Positions 49,881 to 58,035 of a stretch of 64,000 nt of DNA are shown here, one piece after another (the first letter of the stretch is position 1; every line of letters begins with the position of its first letter). Where the stretch lies: positions 1 to 64,000 of the forward strand of contig NZ_JAMSLR010000003.1 in assembly GCF_023806485.1 (NCBI RefSeq). The letters run 5' to 3'. This DNA comes from Thermalbibacter longus. Lineage in GTDB: Bacteria; Chloroflexota; Chloroflexia; Thermomicrobiales; Thermomicrobiaceae. The notes beneath the pieces are model-generated. The model made no database searches and was not told where the DNA came from. It worked only from the letters and a program-made list of their open reading frames with translations. The position numbers were made by a program, and so were the translations under genes.

Positions 49881-51377
49881 TCAGGACAGCGCGAGCGCCA
49901 GCGTGGTGACTACGCCGGATTGGAGGTCGACCACGCGCACGGCGTGGTTATTGGTGTCGGCCACGTAGAGCACGCCGTCCCCGGCCGAGACGCCGCCCGG
50001 CTCGTAGAAACGGGCCTCCGGGCCGCTCCCGTCCCGCAGGCCCGGCTCGCCGTCGCCCAGCCAGCTCTCGCACCGCCGGGTAGCCGGGTCGAGCCGCTTG
50101 ATCTTGTGGTTGTAGCTGTCGGCGACGTAGAGCATACCGTCGTGCCAGGCCACGTCGAGCGGGTGCTGGAGCCGTGCCTGATCCCCGACCCCATCCACGT
50201 CACCGAAGTCGAACAGCCCGACGCCGACGAGCCGGTGCACCCGGAGATCGTCGCCCGGCGGCAGGTCGACGACGCGGATGGCGCTTGTCTCGCTGTCGGC
50301 GACGTAGAGCACGGTGTCGTCGGTGCTGAGGCCGCTCGGCTGGGCGAACCAGGCCCGGTCGAGCCGTCCGCCCTGGATGCCCTCCATGCCGGAGCCGGCA
50401 TAGGGCGCGAGCCAGCCCTGGTTCAGGTCGAGCGTCCAGATCTGGTGCATGCCGGCCATCGCGATGAAGAGCACGCCGCCGTGGAGCGTGAGTGCCCAAG
50501 GCGAGCGGAGGTCGACCTGGCGGGCCGGCCCTGGCCCAGCGTAGCTCATCCCGAGCCGGCCGGTTCCAGCGATCGTCGTGACCTGCCCGCTCATCAGATC
50601 GACCTGCCGGATGGCGTGATTGCCGGTGTCCGCTACGTAGAGCGTGTCGCCGGCCAGCGCCATCCCCTGAGGATGTCGAAACGCTGCGCTCTCCGCTGGC
50701 CCGTCGGCCAGGTCAGGCTGGCCGCTGCCGATGACCCGGGCCTCGCTCCCGTCTGGCCGGGCGACGACCAGCCGGTGGTGGCCGGAGTCGGCGATGACCA
50801 GCCGGCGGCCGGCGGGGTCGGCCAGCACTTTGCCGGGAAAGGCGAGCGCGCTGTCCGGTCGTGGCAGGGGCCGGAGCGCGGCCACCGGGGAGCGGTCGAT
50901 CAGCCCCTTCGCCTCGTACTCTTCTACCAGCCGGCGGATGACGGCGGCGAGCCCGGCAGCGCTGGCTTCTCCCTCGTGGACGCCCGCGATTCTCCCCTCC
51001 GGATCGATGAAGACCAGGGTGGGCCAGGCGCGCACCGCATAGGTTCGCCAGGTGATCAGTTCGGGGTCATTGACGACCGGGTGCTCGATCTCGTAGCGCA
51101 GGACGGCCTGGCGCACGTTTGCATCGACGCGCTCGGCCGTGAACTTCGGCGAGTGGACGCCGATGGTCACCAGCACGTCGGGGAACTGCCGCTCGACCTC
51201 CCCCAACTGGGAGAGCAGGTGCAGGCAGTTGATTCAGCAATACGTCCAGAAATCGAGAAGGACGACCTTTCCCCGCAGCTCGGCGAGCGTGAGGGGCTGC
51301 TCGGTGTTGAACCAGGCGAGGCCAGGCGGGAACTCAGGCGCCCGTACCTTGCCCAAGCCGGTCAGTCGCTCCCACAT
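49881..51377 (-). CDS. Thioredoxin-NHL repeat protein, predicted selenoprotein (UGA = Sec48)
   Basis: This encodes 498 residues if TGA at 51236-51234 is read. ATG 51377 follows GAGGAG. The sequence is a TlpA-like domain (residues 1-170: [12 protein letters not shown] ... [22 protein letters not shown]), where the NHLRC2-like family has CCINC; UGA replaces the first Cys of CxxC. Other thioredoxin features follow (cis-Pro in [18 protein letters not shown]). From about residue 185 come six NHL propeller repeats ([41 protein letters not shown] and others). A standard caller would start at 51206, after the active site. A good SECIS-like hairpin follows the UGA. Confidence 0.85.
51198..51215 (-). 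promoter_or_regulatory. SECIS-like hairpin of the thioredoxin-NHL gene
   Basis: On the minus strand CTCTCCC (51215-51209) pairs with GGGGGAG (51204-51198) over seven pairs (one G-T), with loop AGTT. The loop starts 25 bases after the UGA and has G at its second position. Distance, stem and loop G all fit the general bacterial SECIS model. Confidence 0.65.
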
Positions 51378-51515
51378 CGTGCACGCTCCTCGCGGTCGGG
51401 GCCAGTGGCCCGGTATGTCCCAATGCTACCTGATCTCGGCGGGCGTGGTGCCAGTTGCCCTAGAGGGACGAATGGTTGACTGGAGTGCCTCGAAAGGGGG
51501 TGCGCCGCCGCCTGG

Positions 51516-52079
51516 CTAGCGTGGCAGCCGTCCCCGCCACTCTTGGATCAAACGAACGAAATCCTGAACCTGCGCCTGTAGGCGCGTGAGCACGTCATCG
51601 ACCGACATCGGTGGAGCAGTAAGAGCCGCTGCCTGTTCCTCGATGACGCGATTCATCGTCTCAGGAGAGTGCCCAAATAGGGAGCAGAGGAACTGATCCG
51701 GAGAATACGCCTCGATGCCGTACGGATCCAGTGCGTCTGCGGGGAAGTCACGGAGATTGAATGTCACGATGGCTTGAGCACCTGATGCCACAGCAACCGC
51801 GAGCACATGGTGGTCATCCGGTGCGTTCTGCATAAGATCTATTAGGTGTTCATACTGTTCGATTTCGGCTTCGGGGAAGACCTCTCTCATCTTCTCAATG
51901 ACTTTGCGAGCGCCGTCCTGGCTAGTCATTCCCCGGCTGATCAGTGTGCGTTCTACCTCTGCGAGGATGTGCTTGCTCCAGTACGGTCGATAGAACTCTT
52001 CCAGCGCGGCTCGAAGCAAGGTGTCGCGGACTGGGGCAGGGACGAGGACACAGGCATCGAGGACAGCGGAAAGGAGCAT
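51516..52079 (-). CDS. PIN domain toxin
   Basis: This encodes 187 residues with a complete PIN-type nuclease site: VLDACVLVPAPVRDTLL, HILAEVERTL and DDHHVLAVAVASGAQAIVTFNLRDFP. It has a C-terminal extension of about 50 residues. It probably cleaves RNA and is held inactive by the antitoxin encoded just upstream (14-base gap). Unlike the vapC copy at 44293 it appears intact. Confidence 0.88.
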   Translation of the reverse strand: MLLSAVLDACVLVPAPVRDTLLRAALEEFYRPYWSKHILAEVERTLISRGMTSQDGARKVIEKMREVFPEAEIEQYEHLIDLMQNAPDDHHVLAVAVASGAQAIVTFNLRDFPADALDPYGIEAYSPDQFLCSLFGHSPETMNRVIEEQAAALTAPPMSVDDVLTRLQAQVQDFVRLIQEWRGRLPR

Positions 52080-52093
52080 CTTGGTAGCTCAAC

Positions 52094-52534
52094 TCAGTAC
52101 AGACCCATCTCCTGGCTCATTCTTGTGAGCTCGTCCAGTCCCCGGCGTCGTTCCTCGTAACGCCGGCGCTTGTAGTCCATCAGATCGTCAAGGGCAATAC
52201 GGCGGTGCGTGCCTACCATGCGGTAAGGGATCTCTCCCTTCTGGAGCAGGCGGATGAGATACTGGCGCGAGACGTTCAGTAGATCTGCCGCTTCCTGGGT
52301 AGTCAGCTCCTGGTGTACCGGCACAACCGCTACCCCGTCTCCCCTTGCCAGGATGCGAACGATCTCCCGGAAGAGCGCGTTCAGCGATTCAGGCAGCTCG
52401 ATCTCCTGCCCTTCTGGGCCGACGAGTCTGAATCGCTGTCCCTGCGATCTCCGGTAGAGCCGTTCGATTTCGCCGATCCTCGACCGCTCTCGCTCATCGA
52501 CACTGATCGCTTCCCGCTCCGACACCGCCGGCAT
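52094..52534 (-). CDS. Excisionase-type helix-turn-helix antitoxin
   Basis: This encodes 146 residues. An N-terminal charged part is followed by LTTQEAADLLNVSRQYLIRLLQKGEIPYRMVGTHRRIALDDLMDYKRRRYEER, an excisionase/MerR-like DNA-binding domain known in antitoxins paired with PIN toxins. A palindrome upstream of its start (52572-52590) is a likely operator for autoregulation. Confidence 0.85.
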   Translation of the reverse strand: MPAVSEREAISVDERERSRIGEIERLYRRSQGQRFRLVGPEGQEIELPESLNALFREIVRILARGDGVAVVPVHQELTTQEAADLLNVSRQYLIRLLQKGEIPYRMVGTHRRIALDDLMDYKRRRYEERRRGLDELTRMSQEMGLY

Positions 52535-52571
52535 GGCAGTTTCCTTTCTCTAGCTATGGGCGCTACATCCC

Positions 52572-52590
52572 AGCGTAACATGTAAACGCT
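52572..52590. promoter_or_regulatory. Candidate operator of the PIN toxin-antitoxin pair
   Basis: AGCGT (52572-52576) and ACGCT (52586-52590) flank ACATGT, a near-symmetric 19-bp site 38-56 bases upstream of the antitoxin start. CGCTACA also occurs twice (52561-52567, 52587-52593). On the minus strand TTGCAT, 17 bases, TACGCT may be the promoter it overlaps. The rest of the 52535-52878 gap shows only TATACT at 52810-52815 as a -10 candidate for the aminotransferase. Confidence 0.45.
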
Positions 52591-52878
52591 ACAAATGCAA
52601 CAGCTTTTTTTAGATTAGATCGTCCGGTCGGCAAGGTTGCAGTGGCCTGCCATCGAACCCCTCTGCCGTTTCTCGATGCGGCGAACGCAGTGGAGACGAG
52701 CGGCGGTCGAGCGGTGGAGCCGCTGTTACCCGAGGAATGGGAGAGAGTGCCGATCGCCTCGGCTCCTACGTTGCTCGGAAACCACTTCCCGGCGTGTGGG
52801 GGGCGCGCGTATACTGGCATCGACGGGCTCGGCCACCCCCGTGACTGTGTGGCCATCCGGCTTACCGAAGGAGGATGT

Positions 52879-54300
52879 ATGAGTACCTCGGACGACGAGG
52901 GTGACGGAGCTTTCACTCGCAGCCAGGCGCTGTTCGAGCGCGTAGCGCGCACGATTGCCGGTGGCGAGAGTTCCTACGCCCGTCTGAAGAAGGGTCTCGA
53001 GCTCTGCTTCGACCACGGCGAGGGTTCCCACTTCTGGGACATCGACGGCAACGAGTACATCGACTATAGCCTCGGCTACGGTCCTCTCATCTTCGGCCAC
53101 CGTCCGAAGAAGATCATCGAAGCGGTCTTCGAGGCGGTGAACCGCTACGGCACGGTCGCGACCTTCCCGTACGACCTCGATGCCGAAGTCGGCGAGCTGA
53201 TCACTGAGCTGGTCCCTGGGGTCGACCTGCTCCGGTTCGCCAACTCCGGCACTGAGGCGACGATGGCCGCCGCGCGGCTGGCGCGGGCCTATACGGGCCG
53301 CAGCAAGATCGTCCAGATGGAGGGCGGCTACCACGGGTGGGCCGATACGCACTTCTGGTCGAGCCACCCCGATGTCTGGCGACCCGAAGTCAGCCCCTAT
53401 TCGCCCGTTCCTCGGCCGGGCTCGCGCGGCATCCCGGCCTGCTACGGCGAGGCGCTGCTGATCGCCCAGTACAATGACCGCGAGGGGCTCGCGCAGCTCT
53501 TCGAGCGCTACGGCGACGACATCGCCGCGGTGCTCGTCGAGCCGGTGCAGTGCAACACCGGCGTCATCCTGCCAGAGCCGGGTTACCTGGAGTTCCTGCG
53601 CGAGATCACCCGGGCCTATGGCGCGCTCCTGATCTTCGACGAGGTGATCACCGGCTTTCGCCTCGCCCCGGGTGGCGCGCAGGAGCGGCTGGGCGTCGTC
53701 CCGGACATCAGCACCTTCGCCAAGGCGCTAGGCGGCGGCTTCCCGATCGCTGCCTTCGGTGGCTCGTTCGAGGTAATGCAGCTCGAGGCGACTAACCAGG
53801 TCATGCACGGTGGCACCTATACCGCCAACGTCGTGGCACTGGCAGCCGCGAGAGCTGTCCTCACCGAGATGAAGACACGCCGCCAGGAAATCTGGTCGGT
53901 GCTCGACGGTTACGGCGAGCGACTGCGCGAGGGGCTGGCCGAGGCCTGCCGCTCCGCCGGGCTGCGGTGTCTCGTCCAGGGGATCGGGCCGGTCTGGCAC
54001 ATCTTCTTCGCCAAGCCGGACGCGCCCGACCTCGAGCGGATCCGGAACTACCGCGAAGCCCACGCCTACGCGAGCATCGAGCTCTTCGACCGGTTCCACC
54101 GGGCCATGCTCGCGCGCGGAGTGTATTTCCATCCCTACCACTTCGAGCGCTGGTTCGTCTCGGCCGTGCATACCGAGGACGACGTGCGGCGGACGCTCGA
54201 GGCAGCCGCCGAGGCTGCTCAGGAGGTGGTTGCCTCGCTGCAGGAGCGGCCGCTCGCTGGAATGGCCGAGCCGGCCATGCCTGGGATCGCGCCTGCCTAG
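52879..54300 (+). CDS. Class III aminotransferase (glutamate-1-semialdehyde aminotransferase-like)
   Basis: This encodes 473 residues. PLP features are ANSGTEATMAAARLARAYTGRSKIVQMEGGYHGW, LLIFDEVITGFRLAPGGAQ and the PLP lysine in ISTFAKALGGGFPIAAFGG. It resembles GSA aminomutase (HemL), but such paralogues often act on other amino acids, and no heme genes adjoin it; the substrate is uncertain. The ATG at 52879 follows GAAGGAGGA. A longer frame to 52642 lacks a ribosome binding site. Confidence 0.9.
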   Translation: MSTSDDEGDGAFTRSQALFERVARTIAGGESSYARLKKGLELCFDHGEGSHFWDIDGNEYIDYSLGYGPLIFGHRPKKIIEAVFEAVNRYGTVATFPYDLDAEVGELITELVPGVDLLRFANSGTEATMAAARLARAYTGRSKIVQMEGGYHGWADTHFWSSHPDVWRPEVSPYSPVPRPGSRGIPACYGEALLIAQYNDREGLAQLFERYGDDIAAVLVEPVQCNTGVILPEPGYLEFLREITRAYGALLIFDEVITGFRLAPGGAQERLGVVPDISTFAKALGGGFPIAAFGGSFEVMQLEATNQVMHGGTYTANVVALAAARAVLTEMKTRRQEIWSVLDGYGERLREGLAEACRSAGLRCLVQGIGPVWHIFFAKPDAPDLERIRNYREAHAYASIELFDRFHRAMLARGVYFHPYHFERWFVSAVHTEDDVRRTLEAAAEAAQEVVASLQERPLAGMAEPAMPGIAPA

Positions 54301-54313
54301 CGCTGGCGTGCGG

Positions 54314-54344
54314 GCCCCTGCTCCTGCTTGCCGGGAGCAGGGGC
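54314..54344. terminator. Bidirectional terminator-like hairpin
   Basis: GCCCCTGCTCC (54314-54324) pairs perfectly with GGAGCAGGGGC (54334-54344), loop TGCTTGCCG. It lies between the convergent aminotransferase and MFS genes. There is no long T-run. Confidence 0.7.
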
Positions 54345-54349
54345 TGCCC

Positions 54350-55588
54350 TTACCGCTCCCCGGAGATGCCGCGCCAGGTTATAAGCCCGCCGCCCACCAG
54401 GAACGCGGCGTAGGCGATGGCCAATGCCGGGAAGCCCCAGCGCTCCAGTAGCGCGCCACCGAAGAGGCCGCCGAAGACGTAGCCGAGCTGGACGACCGAG
54501 GCGCGTAGCGCCATCATCGTGCCGCGGTGGGCCTCACCCAACCGCAGCCCGAGCGCGCTCGAGGTCGCGCCCCGCACGCCGTGGATCAGACCGTAGCCAC
54601 AGAGCAGCGCGACGGCCATACCGAGCGGCAGGCGGATCGTGAGCGCCAGCGAGAGGAGCCCCGCGGCCGCGATCGCGCTGCCGAACACCACGACTGGCGC
54701 TCGCCAGCGTGCCAATCGGTGGGCGAGTAGGCTCCCGAGGGAGAACGCGAGCGCGACCGCTGCCAGCAAGGGGCTAGCCTGGCCCGCGCTCAACTGGAAG
54801 ACCTGGATGTAGTAGGCGCCGAGGAACGTCAGGCTGCCGGCCCAGCCTGAGTAGATGAGGAGCTCGGCCAGCACCCAGAACCGCGCCGCGCGGTCAGCGA
54901 GCGCCTGGCGAACGGCTCGCGACGTCGTGATACCGGAACGCGGCCGGCGATCCTGGTACCTGCCTGGCGGTAGCCGCCAGGCGAGCGCCAGGCCGGCGAT
55001 GCTGAACAGGAACGGGACGCCGAGATAGCTCCAGCGCCAGCCCCAGGTGTCAGCCAGCAAGCCGATCAGCGGCAGGCCGATGACCCAGGCCAGCGGCTGC
55101 CCCGTCGTGACCAATCCCACCGCCCAGGCGCGCCGTTCGGGTGGCACGTAGTCGCCGATCGCTGCTAGGCCGGTGGAGAGCAGCGCCGCGATCCCCAGCC
55201 CGCTGAGCGCCTGGATGACGAGCAGCCAGCCGAATCCCGGCGCCAGGGCACTGGCGAGCGCCGAGATCCCGACGACCACGAGTCCGGCGAGTATCACCGG
55301 CTTCCGCCCAGCGCGGTCGGAGAGCGCGCCCAGCCAGGGAGCCGCCAGGCCCGAGACGAGCGCGCCGGCGGTGCGGAGCTGCCCTGCCAGGCCGACAGGA
55401 ACCTGGAACGTGGACGCGATCTCAACGACCAGCGGGCTGATGATCACGACCCCGGTTTGATTGACGACCATGACGACCACGAGTGTGGCCAGCACGCGCC
55501 GGAGCTGGGACTCGGAGACCGTGAGCTGCCTCTCCACCGGTCGTTCCCACCTATCCCGGTGGCGGATCTCCGGCGCCGGCCGTCTCAT
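54350..55588 (-). CDS. MFS transporter
   Basis: This encodes 412 residues with 12 predicted membrane segments. The loop between helices 2 and 3 reads GALSDRAGRKPVIL, the major-facilitator signature of drug:H+ antiporters. It probably exports small molecules. The basic N-terminal 30 residues precede the first helix, so the true start may be a little later than 55588. No regulator is adjacent. Confidence 0.88.
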   Translation of the reverse strand: MRRPAPEIRHRDRWERPVERQLTVSESQLRRVLATLVVVMVVNQTGVVIISPLVVEIASTFQVPVGLAGQLRTAGALVSGLAAPWLGALSDRAGRKPVILAGLVVVGISALASALAPGFGWLLVIQALSGLGIAALLSTGLAAIGDYVPPERRAWAVGLVTTGQPLAWVIGLPLIGLLADTWGWRWSYLGVPFLFSIAGLALAWRLPPGRYQDRRPRSGITTSRAVRQALADRAARFWVLAELLIYSGWAGSLTFLGAYYIQVFQLSAGQASPLLAAVALAFSLGSLLAHRLARWRAPVVVFGSAIAAAGLLSLALTIRLPLGMAVALLCGYGLIHGVRGATSSALGLRLGEAHRGTMMALRASVVQLGYVFGGLFGGALLERWGFPALAIAYAAFLVGGGLITWRGISGER

Positions 55589-55742
55589 GGAGCTGTTGTC
55601 GGTGACCCTGCTCGGAGTATCTGGTGAGGCATGCCCCTCCGAGCCAGGGGAAGCGACCGCCTTACCGGCGCTGGGCCTGGCCAGGCAACGTTCCGGTGTG
55701 GGCTTCGATGCACGCGTTTCCGGTGTGCGTAAGCGGGAGCGA

Positions 55743-55775
55743 GCCGCGCGACGTCCTTCGAGTGGGACGCGCGGC
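55743..55775 (-). terminator. Hairpin downstream of the ferredoxin gene
   Basis: GCCGCG/CGCGGC with an inner CGTCC/GGACG stem and a three-base bulge forms a GC-rich hairpin 40 bases after the ferredoxin stop on the minus strand. It is a likely terminator without T-run. Confidence 0.45.
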
Positions 55776-55814
55776 CGGGTAGCGCGAGGGGAGGTATACC
55801 CCCCTCACCGCTGC

Positions 55815-56063
55815 TCAACCGCGGTTCTCGAAGTACTCGCGGTTCTTGATCAGGTACGATGCCCACTTCTCCGGCAGGTCGTCTTCGAAGAAGATGGCCT
55901 CGACCGGGCAGACCTCGGCGCAGACGCCGCAGTCGATGCACTCGTTGGGGTCGATGAAGTACTGGTCGGCCTCGTCGTCCGAGTGAATGCAGTCAACCGG
56001 ACAGACCTCCACGCAGGAGGCATCCTTCACCCCGATGCAGGGTTCGGCAATGACATAGGTCAT
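55815..56063 (-). CDS. Ferredoxin, 3Fe-4S/4Fe-4S or two-cluster type
   Basis: This encodes 82 residues. The first cluster motif is CIGVKDASCVEVCPVDCI, with the longer spacing typical of seven-iron ferredoxins (FdxA), and the second is CIDCGVCAEVCPVEAI. It carries electrons in the cytosol. C-terminal tail of about 20 residues, WASYLIKNREYFENRG. Single gene. Confidence 0.95.
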   Translation of the reverse strand: MTYVIAEPCIGVKDASCVEVCPVDCIHSDDEADQYFIDPNECIDCGVCAEVCPVEAIFFEDDLPEKWASYLIKNREYFENRG

Positions 56064-56161
56064 GGGCCGATGTCCTTTCCACCACCATCCCGGCCAGCGA
56101 CCACCTGAGCAAGTTTACTCACCGAAGGGTAGCATCGGCTACGGCATCCTGCACAAACGGT

Positions 56162-56188
56162 GAGGGCGCCGGGCTGTTCGGCGCCCTC
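56162..56188 (-). terminator. Terminator-like hairpin
   Basis: GAGGGCGCCG (56162-56171) pairs with CGGCGCCCTC (56179-56188), loop GGCTGTT. It lies 25 bases after the stop of the small minus-strand gene at 56213; ACCGTTTGTG follows on that strand. Confidence 0.65.
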
Positions 56189-56212
56189 GACGATCGATAT
56201 CTGTTTCTGGTG

Positions 56213-56419
56213 CTAGCGGGGGATCTCGCCGCGAGCGTAGAGCCACTTGACGAAGCGAAGCCGGTGCCACTGCCTCCGCGAGTCCATGTACTCGATGTAG
56301 GGGTACATGTCTCGCAGCTCACGTAGCCGGGCGATCTGCTCCTTAGTGAACCCGGCCTGCTCCAGCGACCATTCGGCCTGGTCTTCTGGGCGCGGCGACA
56401 CAGACTTCGGTCCGGTCAC
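56213..56419 (-). CDS. Small hypothetical protein
   Basis: This encodes 68 residues: a polar N-terminus with SPRPEDQAEWSLEQAGFTKEQIARLRELRDMYPYIEYMDSR and a basic C-terminus RQWHRLRFVKWLYARGEIPR. It is soluble, helical and of no recognised family. The start is GTG 56419 with GGGAGGAGAG upstream; a longer frame begins at 56518. It lies downstream of the ribosomal protein operon with its own hairpin terminator. Confidence 0.6.
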   Translation of the reverse strand: MTGPKSVSPRPEDQAEWSLEQAGFTKEQIARLRELRDMYPYIEYMDSRRQWHRLRFVKWLYARGEIPR

Positions 56420-56546
56420 GGCTCTCTCCTCCCTGTGATCGCGCCCCTGGGCGGGAGCCGGTGCCAGTAGACCGGGCTGGCTTCCTGCTCCACCTCCAGT
56501 ATAGCGCATCGCGCTCATGCGCGCTGGGAGCAGGGCGAGCGCGATC

Positions 56547-56894
56547 TCAGGACTGCTCCTCGTTGCTCTCTTCGTCGGTCGCGCCGCGCTCAGTCTCGCT
56601 CACCAGAAGCTGCGACTCCTGCTCGACGAGCTGAGCTCGCTGCTCCAGTCGCCGGCGACGCCGCTCCGCCTTCTTCTTGCGCGGCGCCTCCTGCGCCCGC
56701 TCCAGTCGCCGCATGAACCGCTCGACCTGGCCAGCCGTGTCGACGATACGCTGCTCACCGGTGAAGAACGGGTGGCAGCGTGGGCACAGGTCGATCCGGA
56801 GCATCGGCTTGGTCGAGCCGGTTGTCCAGGTGTTCCCGCAGGAGCAGATCACCGTCGCCTGCGGGTAGTACTGCGGGTGAATCCCCTTCTTCAT
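56547..56894 (-). CDS. rpmE: Ribosomal protein bL31 with long C-terminal extension
   Basis: This encodes 115 residues. The bL31 core is [23 protein letters not shown] ... [32 protein letters not shown], with the zinc Cys pairs CSC and CPRC, so it is the zinc-containing form. A charged tail of about 45 residues ([14 protein letters not shown] ... [10 protein letters not shown]) exceeds the usual length of about 70. It is the last of three large-subunit genes and starts seven bases after rpmA. Confidence 0.95.
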   Translation of the reverse strand: MKKGIHPQYYPQATVICSCGNTWTTGSTKPMLRIDLCPRCHPFFTGEQRIVDTAGQVERFMRRLERAQEAPRKKKAERRRRRLEQRAQLVEQESQLLVSETERGATDEESNEEQS

Positions 56895-56900
56895 CAGCCA

Positions 56901-57188
56901 TCAACTCCCCGATGCCGCCGGCTGCGGCACGACACGCTCGGGATAGACGCTGACCCGTCGCTTGTCGCGGCTGATCGGCTCGAACTTGACGTAGCCGTCG
57001 ATCAGCGCGAAGAGCGTGAAGTCGCGCCCCATGCCGACGTTGTTGCCCGGCCGGATCCGGGTGCCGTGCTGGCGCACCAGGATGTTACCGGCACGGACGA
57101 AGTGTCCATCGTAGCGCTTGACGCCCAGCCGCTTTGACTGGCTATCGCGCCCGTTGCGCGAGCTGCCGGCGCCCTTCTTGTGAGCCAT
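56901..57188 (-). CDS. rpmA: Ribosomal protein bL27
   Basis: This encodes 95 residues: [65 protein letters not shown] is a standard bL27 sequence. Its N-terminus needs no cleavage, unlike in Firmicutes. Lies between rplU and rpmE on the minus strand. Confidence 0.98.
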   Translation of the reverse strand: MAHKKGAGSSRNGRDSQSKRLGVKRYDGHFVRAGNILVRQHGTRIRPGNNVGMGRDFTLFALIDGYVKFEPISRDKRRVSVYPERVVPQPAASGS

Positions 57189-57267
57189 CTTCCGCCTCCG
57201 TTCGCTGCGGCCGCGCGGCTCGATCGATGCGGCCGGCTATGATCTCGGATCTATCACCCCGCGATGG

Positions 57268-57579
57268 TCAGGCGACGATCTCCTTGATCGTCAACCGGGT
57301 GAGCTTCTGCCGGTGGCCGGTCTTCCGGCGATAGCGCTTCTTCGGCTTCATCTTGAAGACGATCAGCTTCGGCCCCTTGACCTGGTCGACGACCTCCGCC
57401 ACCACCTTCGCGCCCTCAACCAGGGGCCGGCCGATCAGCACCTCGCCGTCCCGGACGACCATCAGGACGCGATCGAGCGCGACCTCGCCACCCGGCTCGG
57501 CATCCAGCCGCTCGACGTCGATCGTGTCGCCGACTGCGACCCGGTACTGCTTGCCTCCGGTCTGCACGACCGCGTACAC
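57268..57579 (-). CDS. rplU: Ribosomal protein bL21
   Basis: This encodes 103 residues: [40 protein letters not shown] and the basic C-terminal [26 protein letters not shown]. The GTG at 57579 is chosen because AAGGAG lies seven bases before it and homologues begin at [10 protein letters not shown]. First gene of rplU-rpmA-rpmE, with a promoter and a leader hairpin upstream. Confidence 0.97.
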   Translation of the reverse strand: MYAVVQTGGKQYRVAVGDTIDVERLDAEPGGEVALDRVLMVVRDGEVLIGRPLVEGAKVVAEVVDQVKGPKLIVFKMKPKKRYRRKTGHRQKLTRLTIKEIVA

Positions 57580-57613
57580 GACTGTCTCCTTCTTCCTGAG
57601 GACAGGAGCACGC

Positions 57614-57637
57614 AAAAAGGTGGACGCGTGCGTCCAC
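57614..57637 (-). promoter_or_regulatory. Hairpin plus T-run in the rplU leader
   Basis: On the minus strand GTGGACG-CACG-CGTCCAC is followed by CTTTTTG, the form of an intrinsic terminator, 35 bases upstream of rplU. It could be an attenuator for the ribosomal operon or, because it lies right at the predicted transcript start, a 5' stabilising hairpin. Confidence 0.55.
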
Positions 57638-57645
57638 GAGCCTCA

Positions 57646-57674
57646 AGCCTACCAAGTACGGGCCTCCTTGTCAA
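57646..57674 (-). promoter_or_regulatory. Probable promoter of rplU-rpmA-rpmE
   Basis: On the minus strand TTGACA (57674-57669), 17 bases, TAGGCT (57651-57646). Transcription would start near 57639. Confidence 0.6.
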
Positions 57675-57801
57675 CGCTGGCTGAGCCGAGACAGACACGC
57701 CACCACCCTTCGTGTTTTACCTGACCGGTGCGTAAACCGGAGCGCCTCGGGGAGGCTGGCTGCTATACTCGACTGGCTGGTCGGTTGACGAGGACCGCCC
57801 G

Positions 57802-58035
57802 ATGAGCGACGAGGTACGTGTGAACGACGTGGTACGCCTGCGAAAACCACACCCGTGCGGATCGACCGATTGGGTCGTCGTCCGCACCGGTGCGGATATC
57901 GGTCTGCGGTGCCTCGGCTGCGGCCGCCGCATCCTGATCCCTCGCCCGACCTTCCGCAAGCGGTTGAAGGTGATTGTTCGTCGCTATGAGCCTCCCACTG
58001 CGCAAGCGCCTTCCGCCGATGCTCCCACGAGCTGA
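57802..58035 (+). CDS. DUF951 family protein
   Basis: This encodes 77 residues: [53 protein letters not shown] is the DUF951 pattern, with three conserved cysteines (HPCG, CLGC) that probably bind metal. Function is unknown; family members are small, soluble and possibly nucleic-acid associated. TATACT at 57764-57769 may be its -10 box. It overlaps the start of the MFS gene. Confidence 0.88.
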   Translation: MSDEVRVNDVVRLRKPHPCGSTDWVVVRTGADIGLRCLGCGRRILIPRPTFRKRLKVIVRRYEPPTAQAPSADAPTS

